In this document: one piece after another, positions 54,420-62,149 of the stretch
How the letters are laid out: each line of letters opens with the position of its first letter
Position numbering within the stretch: the first letter of the stretch is position 1
Assembly: GCF_900094575.1 (NCBI RefSeq)
Contig: NZ_FMAE01000005.1
Coordinates: 488,092 to 552,091 of the forward strand
Source of the DNA: Bradyrhizobium yuanmingense
GTDB lineage: Bacteria; Pseudomonadota; Alphaproteobacteria; Rhizobiales; Xanthobacteraceae
Direction: 5' to 3'
Length of the DNA: 64,000 bases
The notes under the pieces: model-generated
Databases searched by the model: none
What the model saw: only the letters and a program-made list of their open reading frames with translations
What the model was told of the DNA's origin: nothing
Position numbers and translations under genes: made by a program

Positions 54420-55084
54420 TGGCGAGCCCTTTTCCCGCAGCCTCGGGACAGCCACGGATTCGTCCGATTTGGAATTATTCTGAGCCTTAGCGCAGTGCAC
54501 CAATGGGCGCAAGACACGCTCTTTTCAGGCCCTTTGCCGCCCCCAGAACGGTGAAAATCCCGGAATCACCCCGCGGCTGGTATGGAGCAGATCGCCCCAC
54601 CCAGCAAGGGCTGCCACGGTCTCGCAGGTCAGCCGTTCTGAGATTGCGGCACTCGGGCCGAGGCAGCTATCGCTGCGCGCTGACCGACCAAATGCTCGGG
54701 CTTTGATGCAGCGCCGCAGGGGCAATTCCCCCGTTGTCGCGGCGACCGATTTGCCGATCGGCGCGGCCAGGACACCCATGCTGGTGCGGCCGCTGCAGGT
54801 GCAGGAAAGACCTGTCCACAGCTCAGAGTAATCGGAGGAGCCATGCGTCATCACAGGACCAGGGCTCGTCCGGCGAATGTGCCCGCGATTGGCTCCAAGC
54901 CGGTCGCGGGCGCGGCGGCGACCTGCCGGTCGCTCGCGCCGCGCCCGGATGAGCTTTGGGCCGGGGGGCATGGCCCGCGAGCTCATCGTAACCGCAGATC
55001 AGCGGACGCCCAGGTGGAGCCGAGCGAACGTCACGATCGGTTGCGCTTCGTCCCAGAGCCTTCCGGCCCTGCCCTCGCCTGTCC
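54420..55084. other. Gene-poor region upstream of nuoA
   Basis: No secure gene in 665 bases. The part next to 54420 must hold the nuo promoter; I cannot identify its elements. A plus-strand open frame at 54843-55097 has a good ribosome site (GGAGGAGCC) but basic, low-complexity sequence with no family, and it runs into the 3' end of the TonB receptor gene. Decayed coding sequence is possible. Confidence 0.45.
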
Positions 55085-57391
55085 TCACCATTTGTAGGAG
55101 ACGCTGGCGGTGACGCGCCGACGGTCGCCGTAGAAGCAGGACGTGGACGACGCGCAGCTTGCGACATAGATCTTGTCGGTCAGGTTGATCACGTTCAGCG
55201 CCGTCCGCCAGTTCTGCCATTCATAGTGGAGCGCGAGATCGCCGAGCACGACCGCGGGAACCTCGAGCGTGTTGGCGGTATCGGCCCAGGACGAGCCGAT
55301 GTAACGTACGCCGCCGCCGAAGCCGAAGCCCGCGAGCGGTCCGTCCTTGAAGGTGTAGTCGGCCCAGCCGGACACCAGGAGTTCGGGCGTGTTGGTCGGT
55401 GTCTTGCCGACGAGCGTCGGATCGAGATCCTTGCTCACAAAGAGATTATAGGCCGTGAAGGCACCGATGAACTTCAGCTCCTTCGTGGCATTGGCCACCG
55501 CCTCGAGCTCGATGCCGCGCGAGGTCACCTCGCCAGTCTGGTTCTGCAGGAGCGGAACGCTGCCCGGCACCGTTGTCGGGACATTCTGACGGACAAGGTC
55601 GAACGCCGAAACGGTGAAATAGCCGTCGAATCCGACCGGCGCAACCTTCACGCCGATTTCGGCCTGCTTACCGGTCTCCGGCAGGAAAAGCTGGTTCGAC
55701 GCATTAAGGCCGATGATTGGATTGTAGCTCGTTGAATAGGAGACGTAAGGCGAGATGCCGTTGTCGAAATTGTAGATCAACCCGGCGCGGCCGCTGAACC
55801 TGCTGTCGTCGCGGCTGGCGACGGTGGCGCCGGTGTCCCGGGCTTCCTGCGTCGTCTCGACCCAGTCATTGCGGCCGCTCAGCACCAGCGTGAAATTGCC
55901 GAGCTTCATCTGGTCCTGAACGTAAGTACCAGCCTGTTTCTGCGTGATGAGGAAGTTGCGGAACGGCGAGCCGGGTAGCGGAACCTCAGCTCCTCCGTAG
56001 GCCGGATTGAAGACGTTGATCGAGGGCACACCGAACCCGAAGGCCTGGTAATCGTCGATTTGATAGCCCCGCAGATCGACACCGAACAGCATCGTGTGCC
56101 TGACGGCGCCGGTGTTGAAACGATACTCCAGCTGGTTGTCGAGATTGGCCTGATTCGCGGTGTTTTTCGCATACCAGTTATAGCGGCCCATCGTCGCCGT
56201 GTTGATGTTGTCCCAGCCGTTGCCGACATAGCCGCGATAGGTGATGTCGACATGCGCAAAGCGCGCGTTCTGACGGAACGTCACATGGTCGGTGAGATGA
56301 CGCTCGAACTGGTAGCCGAGCATCTCCTGCTCGCGCGTGAACTTATCGACACTGGGATCGCCGACGAAGAAGCTGGTCGGGATCTTGCCGAACGGCGCGC
56401 TGGTCACCGTGCCCTGATAGGGCAGGAAGTTGATGCCGCGGGTATCCTGCTTCGAGGCCGACGCCAGCACCGTGAAGGTCGTGTCGGCATCGGGCTTCCA
56501 CGTGACCGACGGCGCGATGAAGTAGTTGTTGTCAGGTGTGAAGTTGACCTGCGTACCGCCGTTCTGGACCTGGCCGACCACGCGCGCGAACAGCTTGCCG
56601 TTATCAGGACTGGTCGCAACCGGACCGCCCATGTCGAAGCTGACATAGGCGTTGCCGAAGTTGTTGACGCCGGTCTCGATGTAACGGATCGGTTCGGCCG
56701 GCGGCATCTTGCTGATGACGTTGACGATGCCGCTCGGGCTCGATCCGCCATACAGCACCGCCGACGGACCGCGCAGCACCTCGACACGCTCCATGTTGGG
56801 CGTCTGCAGCTTCCAGCTCGCATAGGACGTGTAGAACAGCTGCATGCCGTCGAGGAACAGCCCAATGTCCTCGGACTTGAAGCCGCGGATCAGCCACCAA
56901 TCGTTGCGCGTGTCCGTACCGAAAGTCCCTGCCCGCACGCCGGCGGTGTAGCGCAGAACCTCGTCGAGCTTGTTCGGCTTCTGGTCGCGGATCTGCTCGG
57001 CACCGATGACGGACACCGCCTGCGGCGTCTCCATGATCGGCGTGTTGGTCTTGGTGCCCGACGAGCTGCGGCCGGCGACATAGCCATTCACCGGCCCGCG
57101 CGGCGTCTCGACGAAGCCGACGTCGCGCCGTGGCTGCGGCCTGTTCGAGGCAGGGGTCTGCGCCGAGATCCGCGTCGCGCGGCGCTGAGGCGTCGCCGCG
57201 GTGCGGCGGCGCGCTTCCGGCGCCGTGACCGTCACCGGCGGAATGTTCTGCGCGCCACTCTGCGCGGAAGATTGTGCAAGCGATGCCTGAGGCATCAAAA
57301 CCCAAGCGGATGCGGTCGCCAACACGGCCGACCGCAGCATTCCAAGACTGTTCAACGCGCCACCCCAAAGCTGCATGTTTCGATGCGTCAT
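55085..57391 (-). CDS. TonB-dependent siderophore receptor
   Basis: A 768-residue receptor with a signal peptide ending ASLAQ, a TonB-box-like stretch (IPPVTVTAPEA at about 50-60), and a plug with MERVEVLRGPSAVLYGGSSP and GIVNVISKMP, the pattern of ferrichrome-type siderophore receptors (FhuA group). The barrel ends with the aromatic terminus VSYKW. It imports ferric siderophores across the outer membrane using TonB energy. No siderophore biosynthesis or FhuBCD genes are adjacent. Two direct TTAGAA-containing repeats upstream suggest iron control. Confidence 0.94.
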   Translation of the reverse strand: MTHRNMQLWGGALNSLGMLRSAVLATASAWVLMPQASLAQSSAQSGAQNIPPVTVTAPEARRRTAATPQRRATRISAQTPASNRPQPRRDVGFVETPRGPVNGYVAGRSSSGTKTNTPIMETPQAVSVIGAEQIRDQKPNKLDEVLRYTAGVRAGTFGTDTRNDWWLIRGFKSEDIGLFLDGMQLFYTSYASWKLQTPNMERVEVLRGPSAVLYGGSSPSGIVNVISKMPPAEPIRYIETGVNNFGNAYVSFDMGGPVATSPDNGKLFARVVGQVQNGGTQVNFTPDNNYFIAPSVTWKPDADTTFTVLASASKQDTRGINFLPYQGTVTSAPFGKIPTSFFVGDPSVDKFTREQEMLGYQFERHLTDHVTFRQNARFAHVDITYRGYVGNGWDNINTATMGRYNWYAKNTANQANLDNQLEYRFNTGAVRHTMLFGVDLRGYQIDDYQAFGFGVPSINVFNPAYGGAEVPLPGSPFRNFLITQKQAGTYVQDQMKLGNFTLVLSGRNDWVETTQEARDTGATVASRDDSRFSGRAGLIYNFDNGISPYVSYSTSYNPIIGLNASNQLFLPETGKQAEIGVKVAPVGFDGYFTVSAFDLVRQNVPTTVPGSVPLLQNQTGEVTSRGIELEAVANATKELKFIGAFTAYNLFVSKDLDPTLVGKTPTNTPELLVSGWADYTFKDGPLAGFGFGGGVRYIGSSWADTANTLEVPAVVLGDLALHYEWQNWRTALNVINLTDKIYVASCASSTSCFYGDRRRVTASVSYKW

Positions 57392-57718
57392 GCCGCCTGT
57401 CCCCGGAACGGCATGCGCTCGCGATGACGCTTATGTGAGGGCGCGGGAATTCCCTAATTGAATGCTTCTTAGAAGGACTCTTAGAAATGCTCCAATATTT
57501 CCGTATGTTGCTGCAACATCAGCGGGCTTCGGCGGCGATCACCGAAAGACGATCAGGCGGCCAAACGGCGCCCCAGACCAGCCCAGCGCGGCCGTGCGAA
57601 TGAAACTTGCCGGCCGGGCGAGATGAAACCATTTTGCGGAACCCGCGAAACCATCCGGAAACAGACGGCGCTTAGAAGATGAGCCCGTAGACGACGGCAA
57701 AGCCGTCGGGAGGCTCAG
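57392..57718. other. Divergent intergenic region between the TonB receptor and a small exported protein gene
   Basis: Its receptor-proximal part is AT-rich and contains the CTTAGAA direct repeats (separate entry). An open frame at 57539-57727 on the minus strand has no support. The ribosome site GGGAGGCTC for the next gene is at its right end. Confidence 0.45.
57468..57486. promoter_or_regulatory. Direct repeat, candidate iron-response site
   Basis: CTTAGAA occurs at 57468-57474 and 57480-57486, spaced one helical turn apart, 77 bases before the TonB receptor start. TTAGAA is part of the Irr-binding element known in Bradyrhizobium; the match is partial. Confidence 0.3.
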
Positions 57719-57922
57719 ATGAACCACTCAATTCATTCTGCTGATCGTGCGACCCACCTGAAGATCGTGGTGGTGGCGCTGGTGGCCGGCATTGCCGTGG
57801 CCGGCTTCGGGATTGCGGCCCGCACCCATGCCGATTACAGCCAGACCGCCCAGTCCACCCAGGTCATCAAGGCCGGCAAGCCGGTGGTGGTGACCAGCGC
57901 GGGCACGTCCGAGATTCGCTGA
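57719..57922 (+). CDS. Small exported protein of unknown function
   Basis: A 67-residue protein with one hydrophobic segment (LKIVVVALVAGIAVAGFGIAA) followed by a short polar tail (ARTHADYSQTAQSTQVIKAG). A strong ribosome site GGGAGGCTC lies before the ATG and an intrinsic terminator follows at 57954, so this is a compact, monocistronic gene. No family recognised beyond small rhizobial hypotheticals. Confidence 0.7.
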   Translation: MNHSIHSADRATHLKIVVVALVAGIAVAGFGIAARTHADYSQTAQSTQVIKAGKPVVVTSAGTSEIR

Positions 57923-57953
57923 ACAACCGAAAAGGTCCGGTTTGATACCAAAC

Positions 57954-57975
57954 GGCCGCCTTCAGGCGGCCTTTT
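57954..57975 (+). terminator. Intrinsic terminator after the small exported protein gene
   Basis: GGCCGCC-TTCA-GGCGGCC forms a 7-pair stem with a tetraloop, followed by TTTT. It lies 32 bases after the stop at 57922. Confidence 0.85.
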
Positions 57976-58088
57976 CGTTCGGTTTCACCCATGCGACGGC
58001 GCCGCGGGGGATGTTGCCTCCGCCAGGCGCGAGAGGAGCGCAAGAAGATGCCCGCCGGGCACGGCGGGTATCCGTCTTCGAGATCACT

Positions 58089-59195
58089 CTACCAGGTATA
58101 GCGAAGGCCGGCCTGAGTACCCGCGATCGAGGTTCCGAATCCGCCAACCCCAGGCAGCAGGGGGTCCGGCAAGGTGATGCTGCTGCCATGAACTTCGAGG
58201 TAGGACGACAGCTGCGGCGTCCAGAGCACGTTGACCTTTGCGGAACCGCGAAGACCATTGGTACCGATCACGCCGGCCGCAACGGGGACCGCACCTCCAA
58301 CGGCGCCGGCGCCGCTCGCGTCGACGATCCTGTAGTACTGACCCGAGATCGACGGCTGGATCTTAAAGCCCAGCCAGTCCGTCTCGAAGCCGGCGCGCAT
58401 GCCACCGTGAAATTCGGTTGAATCGCCCGTCTTGCTGCCGAAATTGGCGGTATAGCCCTCCGAATAGGTTACGCCGACCGTCGGCTCGAACCACACGGTA
58501 TAGGGGAAGTCGAACCGGTATTGGCCGTTCCAGGTATAGGCGATGCCGCTGCCGTCCGCGGTCGCGGCAAGGGGAAGATTGGATGTGCTGCGAGTCCAGC
58601 TCGCGAGCGCGGTGAAGTCAGTCGAGAAACCGCCGTTGAGATACGACAGGGTGCCGGAAGTCGATGGAATTGAACCGTCGGTAGTCAGTCCGCCATTCGT
58701 GAAGGTGTGCGCCCACGAGTGCGAGCCAGTCCCGATGAAGGTCAGCGCGTCGGTTGCAGTGAAGATACCGATCTTGGTCACATCGACTGCGCCGGTCACC
58801 GTCGCAACGCTGACCTGGACCCCGCTCGATTGCGCACTGTCGCCACTGCCGACGAGGTTCGCGCCGTAAAGCCAGGTCGCCGGGGGCGGCGCTGCAAGTG
58901 CCGGAGCCTTGGCGTAGGCCAGGGCACCGAACGGATTGCTGACACCCCTTGCGGCGAACGGATCACGACGGTCGAAATCCGACTCCTCGCCGCTGAAGCG
59001 CAGCATTCCAGGAGGAGTAACGACCCTGCGATGCTGAATCTGGTCGCGGACGTTCTGGATGATGTTCTGAACGGTGTTGTTGATGACTTGCTGCGGAACA
59101 TTGACCTCCTGTGCGGAGACCGGTCGCGTCGCAAACAGACTAAGCAAAAAAGGTACGGCCACGACAAAGCCGCGGCGGAAAATTCCTGCCCTCAT
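58089..59195 (-). CDS. Outer-membrane beta-barrel (autotransporter-type) protein
   Basis: A 368-residue protein with a signal peptide (FVVAVPFLLSLFATRPVSAQ). A short helical segment follows (NNTVQNIIQNVRDQIQHRR, about 37-57), then alternating beta strands with the autotransporter-barrel layout (about 110-368) ending in GTQAGLRYTW, the C-terminal aromatic signal of barrel proteins. There is no long passenger domain; the helical segment may be the exposed part. Only the gene at 59448 lies near on the same strand; it repeats the IIQNVR helix. Function unknown. Confidence 0.8.
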   Translation of the reverse strand: MRAGIFRRGFVVAVPFLLSLFATRPVSAQEVNVPQQVINNTVQNIIQNVRDQIQHRRVVTPPGMLRFSGEESDFDRRDPFAARGVSNPFGALAYAKAPALAAPPPATWLYGANLVGSGDSAQSSGVQVSVATVTGAVDVTKIGIFTATDALTFIGTGSHSWAHTFTNGGLTTDGSIPSTSGTLSYLNGGFSTDFTALASWTRSTSNLPLAATADGSGIAYTWNGQYRFDFPYTVWFEPTVGVTYSEGYTANFGSKTGDSTEFHGGMRAGFETDWLGFKIQPSISGQYYRIVDASGAGAVGGAVPVAAGVIGTNGLRGSAKVNVLWTPQLSSYLEVHGSSITLPDPLLPGVGGFGTSIAGTQAGLRYTW

Positions 59196-59447
59196 AGTAT
59201 TCGATCAGCCCCCTGCTGGTTCAGCCCCGAGCCTTGGCGGGAGGTAAATTCCCGCAAGCTTCAGGCGCCGAATTTATTTGCAAAGCACCCGCGGCGTCTT
59301 CACCTGATTGGCTGAATTGGGGGTTCGGCTCCATCAAGCGCGCCCAGCTGATGCTCATTTGCAACACTTTCCCAGGCCGCGCTGCACGCCGAGCAACACG
59401 CCCAGATACGAGAAGCAACCCAACGCAGGGCGCGCGCCGATATCCCA

Positions 59448-59699
59448 CTACTCCACCGTCGAGCGGTTTCGCTTCTTCGTGGCACCACGCTGCGTTGCCG
59501 TCTTGCTCAGCTCCGGACTTTTCTTAGGCTTGCCTGCTTCCCGTGCCCGGATGTGCCGCCGCACGTCCTCTCGAACGTTCTGGATGATGGAGTCGCGTGA
59601 CGACTCGGCCGGATCATTGCAGCGGGCCACGCTGCACAAAGCGACGAGCAGCGGCAGGGCCAAAATCGGCGCACGGGCGAACTTGACTGTCCTGGTCAT
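59448..59699 (-). CDS. Small exported protein sharing the IIQNVR helix of the barrel protein
   Basis: An 83-residue protein with a signal peptide (ILALPLLVALCSVARC, possible lipobox-like Cys) and the segment DSIIQNVREDVRRHIRARE, which resembles the N-terminal helix of the 58089-59195 protein. A basic Lys/Arg-rich tail follows. GGAG lies 10 bases before the ATG. It looks like a truncated paralogue of the barrel gene or a separate partner peptide. The open frame is certain, the function not. Confidence 0.55.
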   Translation of the reverse strand: MTRTVKFARAPILALPLLVALCSVARCNDPAESSRDSIIQNVREDVRRHIRAREAGKPKKSPELSKTATQRGATKKRNRSTVE

Positions 59700-59988
59700 C
59701 CGCAGTCTCCGAAGATGTCGCCGGCCTCGGCCGCCTGCGCCATCAACACCAGCGCAGCGCGACTGGTTTCACCGCTCGCGATGTGCAGCCTCTTGGTCGA
59801 AGCATCGCCACTCCCGGTTCACGAAATCCTGAACACGGAGGCCTTTGATGTCGTCATCCAGCATCCCTTGATGTAGAATCCACGAACAAGCCGCCTTAGC
59901 CCGTTTCTGCGATTTTTCATTTTCTGAGTTTCTGCCGATGCCTGCCCATTTGGGGATTTTCGTTCTCGCAAGCTCGCGTCCCGTCTTC

Positions 59989-62133
59989 ATGTTGCAGGAT
60001 CTGGCACGCCGGATCGCCGTTCTCAGCTGCGTAGCATTGTCGATGCTCGTTTCGACAATACTGCAGGCGACCGCCGGAGACAGGATCGCGCTCGTTGTCG
60101 GCAACAGCAACTATCGCAAGGTCCCAAAACTCATCAACCCGGCCAACGACGCCGCCGACATGGCGACGTCGCTGGGTCGTCTGGGATATTCCGTCAGACA
60201 CCTCGCCGACCTCGACTACAATCATTTCCGGCAGGCCCTCATCGAATTCGGCAATGCGGCGAAGACGGCCGACAAGGCGGTGATCTTCTTCGCAGGCCAT
60301 GGCGTCGAAATGGACGGAAAGAACTGGCTGATTCCGGTCGATGCCGAAATCAAGTCCGAGATCGATGTCTATGCCGAGGCGATCAATCTCGAGACCCTGA
60401 TCGATATCTCCGTGATGCCGAAGATCATCGGCCTCGTGGTTCTCGACGCCTGCCGCAACGACCCGTTCGAAACGACGAAGGTCGCCGCCGCGGGACGCGC
60501 GCTGTCGTCGCGGCCATCCAAGGCGGCCGCGCCAGTGTCCGGCACACCCCGTTCCCCGACGCCTTTCGCGGCCGACACGCGCGGTCTTGCCCCTGTCGAG
60601 GTGAGCGACAACGTGCTCGTTGCCTTTGCGGCCGCTGCCGGCACGACGGCGAGCGACGGGGCCGGGCGGAATAGCCCCTACTCCGGCTCGCTCCTGCGCC
60701 ATGTCGAAACGCCGCAACTCGAGATCAACTATCTCTTCCGGATCGTGCACGACGAAGTCTGGAAGGAGACCGGGACACAAGAGCCGGCAATCTACGGGAC
60801 GCTGCCGAAGGGCGACATCTATCTCAACGGCGACGCTGTCGTCGCAAACGGCGATGGTGGAGCAGATGCCGAGCAGCTCGCCTGGGAGTTCGTCCGCTCG
60901 ACCAACGAGATCGCGACCTTGCGCCGTTTCGCCCAGCAATTCCCGGCGAGCGCGCATACGGCCGAGATCGACCAGCGCATTGCGCAGTTGCAGACGGCTG
61001 AAACGAACGCCTGGAAGATCGTCGAGCGACAGAAGTCGCTCGCGGCCTACCGCGCCTATCTGGATCTCTATCCGTTTGGCCAGCATGTCGAGAGCGCCCG
61101 GGTCGCGCTGGCTTCGCTCGAGAAATCGGCTAAGCCGGGCCAAGCCACCGGGCAGATCGACATGCCCGGTCCGCCACCGGCGAGCTATCAGCTCGCCTCG
61201 GCCGAGACGACCACCGGCAATTCGGAGGCAGTCGAGAAGGCATGGGACGTCCTGAAGGAATCACGCGATAAGAGCGTGGTTGGCCGGTTTGCCGAGCGCT
61301 ATCCGAGCTCGCGCCATAACCGCCTGCCGCCGGGCAGCGACCTTGCCCTGCGACCGGTCAATTCCACCGAACTGATGCTGCAATCAGCGCACGATAGCGA
61401 CGTGAACGCCTGCTTCGACGGCGATTCCGGGGCGTGCGCCAGATCGATCAAAAAATACCCCGACTACGTCCAGCTTCAATTCCAGCTTTGCCGGACCAAG
61501 GGCAACCCCAAGGGATGCATGATCAACGCGGTGAACGAGGCGCGCAGGCGCGGGCTCCTGGTTTCCGCCTACACCCGCTCGGAAGAGGAAAAGGTTCGCA
61601 ATCGCGAATATCGGCGAGTGGTTGCACGCGTGAACCAGAATGTCGGCAATGTGGTCAGCGGCGTCGTCAGCAACGTCGTCGGCAACGTTGTCAGCAATGC
61701 CGTTTCGACTGCGGTCAGCAATGCCGCGTCGAGCGCAGCAAGCCGGGCGGCATCGCAGGCGGCATCAGCCGCAGCGTCGAGCGCTGCCAGCCGATCAGCC
61801 TCGAGCGCTGCATCAAGCGCGGCCAGCAGAGCGGCCTCGACTGCCGCTTCGAATGCCGCGAGCCGCGTCACCATTCCATCGGACATCCGCCTCAAGGAGG
61901 ACATTACGGCACTCGGCTGGACCGATACTGGCCTCCGCCTCTACCGCTATCGATACAGGGGCGATGCGAGGTTCTATGTCGGCGTGATGGCGCAGGAGGT
62001 CGCGCGGCAGACTCCCGCGGCGGTGTCGTCTGGAGTGGACGGGTTTCTGCGCGTCGACTATGGTCTGCTCGGCCTCGATTTTCTCACCGACCGCGACTGG
62101 ATGAGGCGGCAGCTCCGTTCGGGCATCGACTAA
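59989..62133 (+). CDS. Caspase-family (C14) protein with tetrapeptide-repeat stalk and C-terminal S74 chaperone domain
   Basis: A 714-residue exported protein. Signal peptide (IAVLSCVALSMLVSTILQAT, then AGD). Caspase domain (about 31-270): IALVVGNSNYRKVP, catalytic His104 in FFAGHGVEMDG, catalytic Cys155 in VLDACRNDPF, and RNSPYSGSLL. Then three imperfect helical repeats (about 295-445, each with AW and a yP.S.h pattern). Residues 549-630 are about 18 tetrapeptides of the form (A/V)(A/V)Sx. The last 84 residues start SDIRLKEDITALGW and fit the S74 intramolecular chaperone of phage tail spikes, which self-cleaves before the Ser. The start is 59989 (signal peptide) rather than 59938; neither has a ribosome site. 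A pseudocaspase gene follows after 16 bases. Confidence 0.85.
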   Translation: MLQDLARRIAVLSCVALSMLVSTILQATAGDRIALVVGNSNYRKVPKLINPANDAADMATSLGRLGYSVRHLADLDYNHFRQALIEFGNAAKTADKAVIFFAGHGVEMDGKNWLIPVDAEIKSEIDVYAEAINLETLIDISVMPKIIGLVVLDACRNDPFETTKVAAAGRALSSRPSKAAAPVSGTPRSPTPFAADTRGLAPVEVSDNVLVAFAAAAGTTASDGAGRNSPYSGSLLRHVETPQLEINYLFRIVHDEVWKETGTQEPAIYGTLPKGDIYLNGDAVVANGDGGADAEQLAWEFVRSTNEIATLRRFAQQFPASAHTAEIDQRIAQLQTAETNAWKIVERQKSLAAYRAYLDLYPFGQHVESARVALASLEKSAKPGQATGQIDMPGPPPASYQLASAETTTGNSEAVEKAWDVLKESRDKSVVGRFAERYPSSRHNRLPPGSDLALRPVNSTELMLQSAHDSDVNACFDGDSGACARSIKKYPDYVQLQFQLCRTKGNPKGCMINAVNEARRRGLLVSAYTRSEEEKVRNREYRRVVARVNQNVGNVVSGVVSNVVGNVVSNAVSTAVSNAASSAASRAASQAASAAASSAASRSASSAASSAASRAASTAASNAASRVTIPSDIRLKEDITALGWTDTGLRLYRYRYRGDARFYVGVMAQEVARQTPAAVSSGVDGFLRVDYGLLGLDFLTDRDWMRRQLRSGID
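61636..61866 (+). repeat. 12-base-period coding repeat (tetrapeptide stalk)
   Basis: The DNA codes for about 18 successive (A/V)(A/V)Sx units inside the caspase gene; early units are Val-rich, later units Ala-rich. The codons for Ser, Ala and Asn vary between units, so slippage is old or has been corrected. Confidence 0.85.
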
Positions 62134-62149
62134 GGGACGCGACTCCAAC

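Noticed and set aside
54843..55097. ORF with a good ribosome site next to the TonB receptor end
   Set aside because: The sequence is rich in Arg, Pro and Ala without any domain, and it overlaps the receptor 3' end; not listed as a gene.
57539..57727. Short minus-strand ORF upstream of the TonB receptor
   Set aside because: No ribosome site and no recognisable features, and it overlaps the start of the small exported protein gene.
59769..59990. Minus-strand ORF divergent from the caspase, with a protein-like C-terminus
   Set aside because: No ribosome site and no family. It starts at the caspase start itself, so coding is possible but not supported.
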